A stretch of 64,000 nucleotides of DNA from positions 48,935 through 112,934 of the forward strand of contig NZ_JACSPQ010000001.1 of NCBI RefSeq assembly GCF_014837055.1. Reading direction: 5' to 3'. Shown here piece by piece: positions 9,099 to 18,391 of the stretch. The translations under genes were made by a program, and so were the position numbers. This DNA is from Phocaeicola faecium. GTDB lineage: Bacteria > Bacteroidota > Bacteroidia > Bacteroidales > Bacteroidaceae. Every line of letters starts with the position of its first letter. Position 1 is the first letter of the stretch. The notes under the pieces are model-generated. The model made no database searches. It saw nothing but the letters and a program-made list of their open reading frames with translations, and was not told the origin of the DNA.

Positions 9099-9703
9099 AA
9101 TCGCAGGAAACCATACATGTAGCCATAGCCGAAACGTCGTTGATAATCCGGGGAGGACTGGCCGTGGCATTGAAACGTTTGCCCGAACTGAATGTCCAGA
9201 CCGTCGAAATTACATCGAAGGAAGGAATTTTACATTGCATGGAGGCGCATCAGCCCGATATACTGATTATCAATCCGCTGTTCGAAGGCTGGTTTGATGC
9301 GGAAGATTTTAAGGCGCAATATCCCCATTCGGAAATGAAATTAGTGTCGCTGATATCCACGGTAGTCGACGCCAACCAGTTGAAAGGCTATGATGAAAGC
9401 ATCAACCTGTTCGACGACATCGACTCTTTGGAACATAAGATAGCCTCATTGATGAACGTCGATAACGAAGAGGATAATGACCAGAACTCGTTAAGCCAAC
9501 GTGAAAAAGAAATCGTGGGCTGCATCGTGAAAGGAATGACGAATAAAGAAATAGCAGAAAAACTTTTCATCTCGGTACATACCGTGATAACCCACCGGCG
9601 TAACATTACGCGCAAGTTACAGATACATTCTGCCGCAGGTCTTACTATTTATGCGATAGTAAATAAGCTGGTAGAACTGAATGAGGTGAAGCTAAACGAG
9701 TAA
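9095..9703 (+). CDS. LuxR/NarL-type regulator with a degenerate receiver domain
   Basis: A 202-residue DNA-binding regulator. Residues about 8-120 follow the fold pattern of a response-regulator receiver, but key residues are missing: the acidic pair after strand 1 reads AE (VAIAETSL), and the phosphoacceptor position in PDILIINPLFEG is Asn instead of Asp. The C-terminal LuxR helix-turn-helix is intact (LSQREKEIVGCIVKGMTNKE, then IAEKLFISVHTVITHRRNI). It probably binds DNA without phosphorylation control. Its ATG overlaps the stop of the RIC gene, and just after its own stop lie a TACC-N8-GGTA repeat and a palindrome that could be its target. Confidence 0.85.
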   Translation: MKSQETIHVAIAETSLIIRGGLAVALKRLPELNVQTVEITSKEGILHCMEAHQPDILIINPLFEGWFDAEDFKAQYPHSEMKLVSLISTVVDANQLKGYDESINLFDDIDSLEHKIASLMNVDNEEDNDQNSLSQREKEIVGCIVKGMTNKEIAEKLFISVHTVITHRRNITRKLQIHSAAGLTIYAIVNKLVELNEVKLNE

Positions 9704-9704
9704 A

Positions 9705-9752
9705 TACCAAGATTTAGGTATTGCGCAATACGCCCGAACCCCTTAACTTTGC
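9705..9752 (+). promoter_or_regulatory. Promoter with two overlapping operator-like symmetries
   Basis: TACC-N8-GGTA (9705-9720) abuts a perfect 14-bp palindrome GTATTGCGCAATAC (9718-9731). A consensus -7 element TAACTTTG (9744-9751) follows; the -33 position falls within the palindrome (TTG at 9721-9723). This is arranged as a regulated promoter starting about 9757. The TACC/GGTA arms resemble a 7-2-7 site of NarL-type regulators, and the LuxR-type gene ends one base upstream. No ORF follows directly; see the RNA candidate. Confidence 0.55.
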
Positions 9753-9756
9753 AGTG

Positions 9757-9870
9757 TTAGTCATATAGAAATTACGTAAACCACAAAAAGTAAAAGAAGT
9801 TAGTTATTAGTTGGGTACGCCTTGCGAAGTGATTCGCGAGGCGTACGCATGTTTATCCGTTAGTTTTTTA
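9757..9870 (+). ncRNA. Candidate small RNA ending in a strong stem-loop
   Basis: Downstream of the promoter at 9744-9751 no ORF begins. A 14-bp stem (9815-9828 with 9833-9846, one G-U pair, GTGA loop) is followed about 18 nt later by a T-rich run (9864-9874). This would give a transcript of about 100-115 nt. The T-run is further from the stem than in a classical terminator, so the 3' end is uncertain. Alternatively it is the early leader of the hexosaminidase transcript. Confidence 0.35.
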
Positions 9871-9874
9871 TTTT

Positions 9875-9982
9875 CATCCCATAGAAATACGCCGTAAAAC
9901 GCTACCCGTAGCGTTGCCTGTTTCTAACGGTAGGACTTACCAATTCATGCGGTAAGACCGGGCAGTCCTACCGCATGTGTTT
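9875..9982. repeat. 22-bp-pitch box element, copy A (five boxes)
   Basis: Boxes: CATCCCATAG 9875-9884, CTACCCGTAG 9902-9911, CTAACGGTAG 9924-9933, CATGCGGTAA 9946-9955, CTACCGCATG 9968-9977. The last four are exactly 22 bp apart; the first interval is 27 bp. It folds as AACGCTA/TAGCGTT (9898-9915) and as a nested stem CGGTAGGACT (9928-9937) with 9964-9973. It lies between the LuxR-type gene and the hexosaminidase. It is longer than the 89-bp standard copies. Confidence 0.8.
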
Positions 9983-10040
9983 CTCCGCCTTTTCGCAGGC
10001 ATTTTAAAAGCAAATTTTTTCCGTTTTTGATTTTAATGCC

Positions 10041-10060
10041 TACTTTTGTGCTACCGCATG
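10041..10060 (+). promoter_or_regulatory. Hexosaminidase -7 element and a lone repeat box
   Basis: TACTTTTG at 10041-10048 fits the TAnnTTTG -7 consensus, though no well-spaced TTTG was found upstream. Directly after it, CTACCGCATG (10051-10060) is an isolated copy of the box used in the dispersed elements, placed about where transcription of the hexosaminidase would begin. Confidence 0.5.
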
Positions 10061-10091
10061 TAATGTAAACCGAATTTAAACAAAAAAGCAC

Positions 10092-12287
10092 ATGAAACAT
10101 TTATTCTTTATTCTACTATTATCCTGCTGCATCGGGTGTTGGGCAGCGCAAGAAATAACCATTATTCCGAAACCCCTCCGCCTCACCGTAGAGCAAGGTA
10201 AATTCTTGCTTCGCCCCCAAACGGTTATCAGTTACGAAAAAGAACTGTATCCGCAGGCAGCATACTTGCAAGAGGTCATCGGCGGATCTACCGGTTGGGA
10301 CTTGAAATTGCAGGAAGGTACTGCTGAGGGAAGTGCCATTCATCTGGAGACGGCCGATAAGATACGCTGTGCCGAAGGTTATGAACTGACGGTACAGCCC
10401 TCCGGAGTACGGATAACGGGGGCAGACGCGGGCGGCGTGTTTTACGGAATCCAAACCCTGTTACAACTGTTCCCGTCAGAAATATACAGTCCTCTCCGCC
10501 AGAAAAACATCGTTTGGGAAGCTCCCTCAGTGAGTGTTTATGATGCTCCCTCCCATCCGTGGCGCGGGATGATGCTCGACGTGGCACGCTATTTCTTCGA
10601 TAAAGATTTTGTAAAGAAATACATTGACATGATGGCGATGTATAAGATGAATAAGTTCCAATTCCACCTGATAGACGATTCCGGCTGGCGGTTGGAGATT
10701 AAGAAATATCCGAAACTAACCGAAGTAGGGGCGTGGGCTGGTAAAGACCAGAACCGTTTGGGCGGATATTATACACAAGAAGACATCAAAGAGATTATAG
10801 AATATGCCAAAGTAAGAAACGTGGAAGTCATTCCTGAAATAGAGTTTCCTGCCCACATGCTTTCGGCAGTGGCGGCTTACCCGTGGCTGAGCTGCAAGGG
10901 CGAACCGCGCGAAGTACCCACCCAGCACTTCATCAGTCGCGATTTGATTTGCGTGGGAAAAGAATCTTCTTTCCGCTTCCTGCAAGATGTGTTAGACGAA
11001 ATGGTGGCGCTTTTCCCTTCTCACTACATAAACATCGGAGGCGATGAGGCGGTTTACGATAATTGGGAGAAGTGTCCCAAATGTCAAGCCGTAATGAAAG
11101 AAAACGGACTGAAAGAGGCTTCACAGTTGCAAGGCTATCTGACTAACCGTGTGCTTCAGATGATGAAAGCAAAAGAGCGTACGGTAATCGGTTGGGAAGA
11201 AATCATCAAGCGCGGCGATTTGGACGGGCAGGTGGTTGCACTGATTTGGCACAATGAAAAAGACACTGTGATGGCGGTGGAAAAGAATCACTTGGCTATT
11301 CTTACGCCTGCCACCCATGCGTATCTCGACTTTCCGGAAGGTAAAACTCCGGGAGAAGTGAAAGCTGCTACGTGGATGCCTCCTATTTCGATAGAGAAAA
11401 GCTATTCGCTGGCAGCCAAAGACTATTCGGAGGGGTCGCATGTACTGGGAGTGCAAGGCTGTATGTGGTCTGACCAGTTTATCCACGGAACCATTCTGCA
11501 AGAGATTGTGCCGATTAACGAAAACCGCTCAGAGAATTATGTGGAATACTTCACCTTCCCAAGAATGTTGGCTCTGTCGGAAGTTGGTTGGACGAAAGAA
11601 GCCAATAGGGACTACGGTGATTTTGCGCATCGCCTGACTTACCATTACGCGCGTTTAGACCGGAAGGGGTGTAACTATCGCGTCCCCGAACCGTTTATAG
11701 CGTCGATGAAAGAAACGCCTGAAGGTGTTACATTCACGTTGTCAGAAAGTGTGAAAGGAGCTTCCATCCGTTATACTACCGATGGCAGTTATCCCACCAT
11801 ACATTCTCCGCTTTATACATCACCGGTAACCGTCGATACAAAGAATAATTTTCACGCCATAACGGTAGTCTCTAACCGTCATTATTCGTTACCCATACAT
11901 TTTGCATATAATTATGAAGACTATAAGCAGTACGGCGAGTTTGCAGCAGAATGGAAACCGGCGCTTGTATCTGCTGAGAAACCAGCTCCGTGGAAAGTAG
12001 ACGTAACCGGAAAGGTTTCGGGAAATGGAACTTACGAAGTTACTTTTGTTCAAACAGAAGGTAACCACGGTTTGGCGGTGAGCGGCATCAATGTATTCAA
12101 ACGTGACGAACGGTTAGTGCATATTGCTCAGACGCAGACGGTAAAGAAATCGCAGGTAGCTGCCTTCCGTTTTAAAATCGATTCGTTTGAGGCAGGTACT
12201 CCATTTTATTTAGACGTGCAAATGGCAGGCGTAGGAGGTACTAACACAAATGGTGCGGTATTTATTAGAAAGATATCCGAAGAATGA
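10092..12287 (+). CDS. Beta-N-acetylhexosaminidase, GH20, exported
   Basis: A 731-residue enzyme that removes terminal GlcNAc or GalNAc from glycans or chitooligosaccharides. The signal peptide covers residues 1 to about 19 (cleavage near CWAAQE). An N-terminal GH20b domain (about 22-140) is followed by the TIM barrel (about 145-500) with catalytic pair D318-E319 in INIGGDEAVYDNW. Next comes a chitobiase-type C-terminal module (SIRYTTDGSYPTIHSPLYTS, about 555-590) and a beta domain to the end. It acts in the periplasm or at the outer membrane. No SusC/SusD pair is next to it, so it is not part of an obvious polysaccharide-utilization locus; host mucin or chitin-type glycans are plausible substrates. 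Confidence 0.93.
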   Translation: MKHLFFILLLSCCIGCWAAQEITIIPKPLRLTVEQGKFLLRPQTVISYEKELYPQAAYLQEVIGGSTGWDLKLQEGTAEGSAIHLETADKIRCAEGYELTVQPSGVRITGADAGGVFYGIQTLLQLFPSEIYSPLRQKNIVWEAPSVSVYDAPSHPWRGMMLDVARYFFDKDFVKKYIDMMAMYKMNKFQFHLIDDSGWRLEIKKYPKLTEVGAWAGKDQNRLGGYYTQEDIKEIIEYAKVRNVEVIPEIEFPAHMLSAVAAYPWLSCKGEPREVPTQHFISRDLICVGKESSFRFLQDVLDEMVALFPSHYINIGGDEAVYDNWEKCPKCQAVMKENGLKEASQLQGYLTNRVLQMMKAKERTVIGWEEIIKRGDLDGQVVALIWHNEKDTVMAVEKNHLAILTPATHAYLDFPEGKTPGEVKAATWMPPISIEKSYSLAAKDYSEGSHVLGVQGCMWSDQFIHGTILQEIVPINENRSENYVEYFTFPRMLALSEVGWTKEANRDYGDFAHRLTYHYARLDRKGCNYRVPEPFIASMKETPEGVTFTLSESVKGASIRYTTDGSYPTIHSPLYTSPVTVDTKNNFHAITVVSNRHYSLPIHFAYNYEDYKQYGEFAAEWKPALVSAEKPAPWKVDVTGKVSGNGTYEVTFVQTEGNHGLAVSGINVFKRDERLVHIAQTQTVKKSQVAAFRFKIDSFEAGTPFYLDVQMAGVGGTNTNGAVFIRKISEE

Positions 12288-12322
12288 TGTCAGAGGATAT
12301 TTAAAGAAGCGAAACAAGTTTT

Positions 12323-12376
12323 CATACAGCAAGAAAGCAAATCCCGCTATGCCGGGGTTTGCTTTCTTGCTGTATG
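12323..12376. terminator. Long bidirectional terminator hairpin
   Basis: A 23-bp stem (12323-12345 with 12354-12376, only one G-U pair) and an 8-nt loop lie between the hexosaminidase stop (12287) and the convergent small gene ending at 12383. The symmetric stem could serve both strands. Confidence 0.8.
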
Positions 12377-12382
12377 AATGTC

Positions 12383-12553
12383 TCAACCAATAGTTTTCTT
12401 ATCGTCCATAGCCCGTTTTTTAGCTATGTGTTTGGCTTGTACTTCCGCCAGTTGCTCACGGGTAAGTCGTTGTTTCCTGTTTTGCGCCGATGCTGCGCCG
12501 TTGAAAGCTGTAAATGAAATAACGAATAGCAATAATCTGATGATATGTTTCAT
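12383..12553 (-). CDS. Short exported protein, probably a truncated LTxxQ-type remnant
   Basis: A 56-residue ORF: MKHIIRLLLFVISFTAF, a signal peptide ending near ASAQ, then RKQRLTREQLAEVQAKHIAK and a short tail to TGA. The LTREQ...AKHIA pattern resembles the start of small periplasmic proteins encoded downstream of ECF sigma and anti-sigma genes in Bacteroides. Those relatives, as I remember them, are about 80-130 residues, so this looks cut short at its C-terminus by an early stop just before the terminator hairpin. It starts 11 bp after the stop of the fragment at 12565-12741, as expected for the third gene of such an operon. Possibly still translated, function unknown. Confidence 0.55.
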   Translation of the reverse strand: MKHIIRLLLFVISFTAFNGAASAQNRKQRLTREQLAEVQAKHIAKKRAMDDKKTIG

Positions 12554-12564
12554 ATTTCTTTTTT

Positions 12565-12741
12565 TTATTCGTTTATGAATACGTCTTCTTGATAGACTTC
12601 AAGCAGATAGGTCTGGTCCTCATGACTGAGGTTGGCGAAAGCCTGTTCCACTTGAAGAATTGCTTTGTGCTGATAATGAGCTTGTTCTAAAATTTCGTCC
12701 GGCTTGCTCCGGAGGCTGAAAAACGCTTGCGGTAGAACAGG
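12565..12741 (-). pseudogene. C-terminal fragment of an anti-sigma-like or small regulatory gene
   Basis: An open frame of 58 codons without any start codon, ending in TAA (12565-12567) and bounded upstream by an in-frame stop at 12742-12744. It encodes, in part, KPDEILEQAHYQHKAILQVE and LSHEDQTYLLEVYQEDVFIN. I recall similar tails in small proteins that sit between an ECF sigma factor and an LTxxQ-type protein in Bacteroides; this is recollection, not a search result. The 5' part of the gene is gone and is replaced by repeat element B, whose first box (12726-12735) lies inside the fragment. Very likely a dead gene. Confidence 0.6.
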
Positions 12742-12807
12742 TTAACGCTATGGGAAGAAATGGTCAACACATCCGCATGGGATGAGTGACGCTAACGGTA
12801 GCGTTTT
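12719..12807. repeat. 22-bp-pitch box element, copy B (89 bp, four boxes)
   Basis: A-rich left end AAAAACG, then boxes CTTGCGGTAG 12726-12735, CTATGGGAAG 12748-12757, CATCCGCATG 12770-12779 and CTAACGGTAG 12792-12801, all 22 bp apart, then right end CGTTTT. The last box forms the stem ACGCTA/TAGCGT (12789-12804). The last three units match copy D closely. The left end overlaps the gene fragment at 12565-12741. Confidence 0.85.
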
Positions 12808-12859
12808 ATATTGTAAAATAGGGCATCTCAGAAAGCCTTCTGAAAAAGTGTATTATATG

Positions 12860-12922
12860 TGATTTGGGTAGATTTTGCTTTGATTTGGGTAATTTCTTTT
12901 CAAAATAAAATCCCGAACTTTG
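12860..12922 (+). promoter_or_regulatory. Direct repeats upstream of the TonB receptor promoter
   Basis: TGATTTGGGTA occurs at 12860-12870 and again at 12881-12891, 21 bp apart (two helical turns). A -7-like GAACTTTG follows at 12915-12922, 33 bp before the receptor ATG. The placement just upstream of the -33 region fits a paired activator or repressor site. No metabolite riboswitch motif (cobalamin or TPP) is recognisable in the leader. The interval 12288-12954 otherwise holds only the hairpin, gene remnants and element B listed separately. Confidence 0.5.
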
Positions 12923-12954
12923 CAATGTGTAATAATAATAAATAGAGAACCGTA

Positions 12955-14862
12955 ATGAATAATAAGTCTTTTCTTTTAACATTTATAACTGTAGCAATGT
13001 TTTCCGGCGGTGCGTCGTGGGCACAAAGTGATACAACCCGCATTACCCGTAACTTTTCGCTTGACGAAGTGGTGGTTACCGGTACACGAAATGAAACAGA
13101 CGTGCGCCATTTGTCACAAACGGTATCTGTGGTCGATCGCCTGACGATTGAAAACAGTATGCAACCGTCGCTTTTGCCTGTGCTGACCGAACAAGTACCG
13201 GGGCTTTTCGTAACCGAACGCGGCGTGATGGGGTACGGTGTTTCCGATGGAGCTGCCGGAGGTATTTCTTTGCGCGGACTGAGTGGGGGAAGTGCCCGGC
13301 TGATGGTGCTGATAGACGGGCATCCGCAGTATGCCGGTATTTTCGGACATCCCATTTCGGATGCCTACCAGTCGCTGTTGGCTGAGCGGGTTGAAGTCTT
13401 GCGTGGACCCGCTTCCGTTCTTTACGGTTCTAATGCGATGGGAGGCGTTATTAATATTGTAACTCGTAAGATGCACGAAGACGGGGTGCGTACCAATCTT
13501 CACGCGGGTTATGGTTCGTATAACACGTTGGAGACAGAGCTGACTAACCGTATTCGCAAAGGGCGTTTCAATAGCGTAGTGAGCGGTTCGTATAATCGTA
13601 CAGACGGACACCGCGCCGACATGGGGTTTGAACAGTATGGCGGTTATGCCAAGTTGGGTTACGACATGACAGATAACTGGAATATGTATGCCGATGTGAA
13701 CGTGACGCACTTTAATGCCTCTTACCCCGGACCGGTATCGGCACCGTTGGTAGACGGTGACCAGCGCATCACGCGCGGGGTGACTTCTTTTTCACTCAAT
13801 AATAAATACGAGAAAACTTCCGGTGCGCTGAGTTTCTTCTACAACTGGGGAAACCACTGGATTAACGACGGCTATACGCCCAGTGCAGGTGAAACATCGC
13901 AGGACGGGCGTTTCAATTCACGCGATAACATGATGGGGGTATCGCTCTATCAAAGCACACAGTTTTTTGAGGGAAACCGTATAACGTTAGGTTTCGACTG
14001 GTTTCGTTATGGTGGTAAGGCTTGGACGGACTATGTGGCAGGAGAGAACGCAGGAACACGCAATGACTTGGTGGATAAGCATGAAGACGAAGTAGCCGGA
14101 TATGTAGATATCCGTCAGGACATCGGACGCTGGCTGACGCTGAACGCCGGACTGCGTGTCGATCACCATTCGCGCGTGGGCACGGAATGGGTTCCGCAGG
14201 CAGGGCTTGCTTTCCATTTGCCACACGCCTTTGAACTGAAAGCATCAGCAACAAAAGGTTTCCGTTACCCCATCTTGCGTGAAATGTATATGTTTCCACC
14301 ACAAAATCCTGACCTCAAACCGGAGTCTATGTGGAATTATGAAGTATCTTTGTCGCAGACGCTCCTGAACGGACGTTTAAGTTACGGGATAAACCTGTTT
14401 TATATTGATGGTAAAAATCTGATCGTAACATTACCTAATCCGAACGGAACGGGGATGCTTAATCAGAATACCGGCACGATAGACAATACCGGTGTAGAGC
14501 TTCAGGCGGCTTACCGCATCAATCAAAAATGGTCGGTGGATGGAAATTACAGCTATTTACACATGGAGAACCCTGTAATAGCCGCACCTGAACATAAGTT
14601 GTATGCCGGAGCAAGTTTTAGCAAAGGACGTTGGAACGTGGCTTCCGGACTGCAATACATAGCCGGATTGTATACAGCAGTGGGCGATAATCCTCAAACG
14701 GAAAATTTTGTCCTTTGGAATTTGCGCGGTTCTTTCCGTGCTGCCAAGTGGTTGGATATTTGGGTGCGTGGAGAAAACCTGCTGGCACAAAAATACGAAA
14801 TCAATGCCGGCTATCCGATGCCGAGAGCAACAGTAATGGGAGGTATAAATGTCACTATTTAA
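12955..14862 (+). CDS. TonB-dependent outer-membrane receptor, micronutrient type
   Basis: A 635-residue receptor: signal peptide to about residue 24 (ASWAQ), a short TonB-box-like stretch FSLDEVVVTGTR, plug domain (about 40-150, with VEVLRGPASVLYGSNAMGGV) and a 22-strand barrel to the end. It has no N-terminal carboxypeptidase-regulatory domain, so it is of the BtuB/FepA-like class and not a SusC. The gene for an ECF S component begins 12 bp after its stop, arguing that both bring in the same small molecule (vitamin or metal-organic compound). Which one cannot be read from the sequence. Confidence 0.9.
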   Translation: MNNKSFLLTFITVAMFSGGASWAQSDTTRITRNFSLDEVVVTGTRNETDVRHLSQTVSVVDRLTIENSMQPSLLPVLTEQVPGLFVTERGVMGYGVSDGAAGGISLRGLSGGSARLMVLIDGHPQYAGIFGHPISDAYQSLLAERVEVLRGPASVLYGSNAMGGVINIVTRKMHEDGVRTNLHAGYGSYNTLETELTNRIRKGRFNSVVSGSYNRTDGHRADMGFEQYGGYAKLGYDMTDNWNMYADVNVTHFNASYPGPVSAPLVDGDQRITRGVTSFSLNNKYEKTSGALSFFYNWGNHWINDGYTPSAGETSQDGRFNSRDNMMGVSLYQSTQFFEGNRITLGFDWFRYGGKAWTDYVAGENAGTRNDLVDKHEDEVAGYVDIRQDIGRWLTLNAGLRVDHHSRVGTEWVPQAGLAFHLPHAFELKASATKGFRYPILREMYMFPPQNPDLKPESMWNYEVSLSQTLLNGRLSYGINLFYIDGKNLIVTLPNPNGTGMLNQNTGTIDNTGVELQAAYRINQKWSVDGNYSYLHMENPVIAAPEHKLYAGASFSKGRWNVASGLQYIAGLYTAVGDNPQTENFVLWNLRGSFRAAKWLDIWVRGENLLAQKYEINAGYPMPRATVMGGINVTI

Positions 14863-14874
14863 AAATAATGTACA

Positions 14875-15384
14875 ATGAAAACAACAGTAAGACTTTATGA
14901 TTTAGGCTATGCCGAAGTTAGAACTTATTTGGCTGCCGTATTGTTCATCGTTGGTAATGTAGCTCTGCCGCAACTTTTTCATCTGATTCCGCAAGGGGGT
15001 GTAACGTGGCTGCCTATTTATTTCTTCACCCTTGTAGGGGCTTACAAGTACGGTTGGAAAGTGGGACTTCTGACAGCAGTCTTTTCACCGGTAGTCAATT
15101 CTTTGATGTTCGGTATGCCTGCATGGGGAACACTTCCCGCCATCGCTCTTAAATCTGTATTGTTGGCTCTTGCTGCCGGATATGCAGCCCGCAGATGGCA
15201 GAAGGTATCTTTACCGCTTGTGCTGGCTGTGGTATTGTTTTATCAGTTTTTCGGAACGTTAGGCGAGTGGATGATGCAAGGCAGTTTCTATAATGCCATT
15301 CAGGATTTTAGAATAGGCATTCCGGGGATGTTGTTGCAAATTTTCGGCGGTTATTTGTTCGTAAAATACCTGATACGCAGATAA
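14875..15384 (+). CDS. ECF-type transporter substrate-binding (S) component
   Basis: A very hydrophobic 169-residue protein with about six membrane helices, matching the size and fold pattern of ECF S components, which capture vitamins or cofactors in the inner membrane and hand them to a shared energizing module (T and A subunits). The N-terminus LYDLGYAEVRTYLAAVLFI and the Gly- and Pro-rich segment SPVVNSLMFGMPAWGTLPA fit. No T or A subunit is encoded nearby, so it would use a common module elsewhere. Twelve bp behind the TonB receptor, it very likely shares its transcript and substrate. Confidence 0.75.
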   Translation: MKTTVRLYDLGYAEVRTYLAAVLFIVGNVALPQLFHLIPQGGVTWLPIYFFTLVGAYKYGWKVGLLTAVFSPVVNSLMFGMPAWGTLPAIALKSVLLALAAGYAARRWQKVSLPLVLAVVLFYQFFGTLGEWMMQGSFYNAIQDFRIGIPGMLLQIFGGYLFVKYLIRR

Positions 15385-15499
15385 CGATGTTTGAAAGACG
15401 GATGCAATTATTTAAGTAAATCCGTACGTTTCCTGCAATTATCTCACAGATTTTATGTAAGTTTGCCGACGAAATAGATATATAAAGAAGAGATAATAA

Positions 15500-17122
<1,623 letters not shown>

Positions 17123-17132
17123 ACATATAGCA

Positions 17133-17190
17133 AAAGCGACACAAACTTACGGCTGTATATTGGCGGTGGTTTGTGTCGCTTTATTTTTTT
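17133..17190 (+). terminator. Intrinsic terminator after the ABC-F gene
   Basis: A perfect 14-bp stem (AAAGCGACACAAAC at 17133-17146, complement at 17169-17182) followed by a T-rich run (TTATTTTTTT, to 17190). Confidence 0.9.
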
Positions 17191-17212
17191 AATTGTCCGC
17201 TAACTTTATTCT

Positions 17213-18370
17213 ATGGAAAACGCAAAACCTATGCTTAAACGCGAACACATCGTGTGGTTAGACGTTGTTCGTTTCGTGGCAATGTTTACGGTAGTATGTT
17301 GTCATTCTGCCGATCCGTTTAACTTTTATCCGGGAGAACCTCCCGCTAACATCGACGACATCAAGTTTTGGGGAGCAGCTTACGGCGCATTCCTGCGTCC
17401 TTGCGTCCCGCTTTTCGTAATGATAACAGGCGCATTGTTGCTTCCTGTTAAAGGAGATACTTCGGCATTTTACAAGAAGCGTATTAGCCGTGTGTTTTTT
17501 CCTTTTCTTATTTGGTCGGTTATTTACAATCTGTTTCCGTGGGTAACAGGTTTGTTGGGACTTTCTCCGCAAGTCATTCTCGATTGTTTCCCTTATTCGG
17601 GCGAAGAAGTCATGCGCCGTTCGTTGGGAGTTTCGATGGAGTACATCTCGCAGATACCTTTTAACTTCTCGTTGCTTGATGTACACATGTGGTATATTTA
17701 CTTGCTGATAGGCATGTATCTGTATATGCCCATATTTTCTGCGTGGGTGGAGAAAGCAAGCCGCCGGGCAAAGCTCTGGTTTCTTGTGGCGTGGGGTGTG
17801 ACGTTGTTCGTACCTTACTACCGTGCGTTTGTCGACCCTTATATCTGGGGTGCATGTTCATGGAACGAGTTTTATATGTTATATAGTTTTGCCGGCTTTA
17901 ACGGCTATTTGTTGCTGGGGCACTATTTGCGTAATCAGCAATGGAGCTGGGGCAAAACGTTAGGCTGGGGGATTCCGATGTTCGTAGTCGGTTATCTGGT
18001 GACGTTCTTCGGCTTTCGCCGTATGACGGCTGCTCCCGACTGTACCCCCGAAGAGTTGGAACTGTTTTTCTACTATTGCTCGCCCAACGTGGTGATGATG
18101 ACGATTCCTTTCTTCATGATAGCCAAGAAAGTGCAAATAAAGAGCGAAACCGTGCGGAAGGCATTGGCTAACCTCACTGTCTGCGGATTCGGTGTTTATA
18201 TGATACATTACTTCTTTACCGGTCCTTGTGTGATGTTGGCACGCGCTTGCAGTGTTCCGGTTTCACTCCAAATCCCGTTTGCGGCAGTAATCGCGTTCTT
18301 TGTGTCATGGATATTGGTTATCCTGCTTCGCAAACTCTTCGGAAAGTACGCCAAGTACGTGGTAGGTTGA
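17213..18370 (+). CDS. Membrane acyltransferase (acyltransferase family 3)
   Basis: A 385-residue integral membrane protein with about ten helices of the Acyl_transf_3 family (OatA/WecH-like), which moves acetyl or similar groups onto sugars of surface polysaccharides or lipids. The first helix carries the family hallmark WLDVVRFVAMFTVVCCHSAD, with the conserved His. The length matches single-domain members without an extra SGNH domain. It has its own position between the ABC-F terminator and the convergent AAA+ gene. The target glycan is unknown; no glycan-synthesis genes are adjacent. Confidence 0.85.
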   Translation: MENAKPMLKREHIVWLDVVRFVAMFTVVCCHSADPFNFYPGEPPANIDDIKFWGAAYGAFLRPCVPLFVMITGALLLPVKGDTSAFYKKRISRVFFPFLIWSVIYNLFPWVTGLLGLSPQVILDCFPYSGEEVMRRSLGVSMEYISQIPFNFSLLDVHMWYIYLLIGMYLYMPIFSAWVEKASRRAKLWFLVAWGVTLFVPYYRAFVDPYIWGACSWNEFYMLYSFAGFNGYLLLGHYLRNQQWSWGKTLGWGIPMFVVGYLVTFFGFRRMTAAPDCTPEELELFFYYCSPNVVMMTIPFFMIAKKVQIKSETVRKALANLTVCGFGVYMIHYFFTGPCVMLARACSVPVSLQIPFAAVIAFFVSWILVILLRKLFGKYAKYVVG

Positions 18371-18391
18371 TTAAGCCGAGAGACTTTAACT

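Noticed and set aside
12378..12578. 66-aa plus-strand ORF
   Set aside because: It is the shadow of the exported protein gene on the minus strand (12383-12553), which has a good signal peptide and genetic context.
12808..12954. Cobalamin or TPP riboswitch ahead of the TonB receptor
   Set aside because: No B12-box or TPP core motif is visible, and the stretch is occupied by direct repeats and a promoter.
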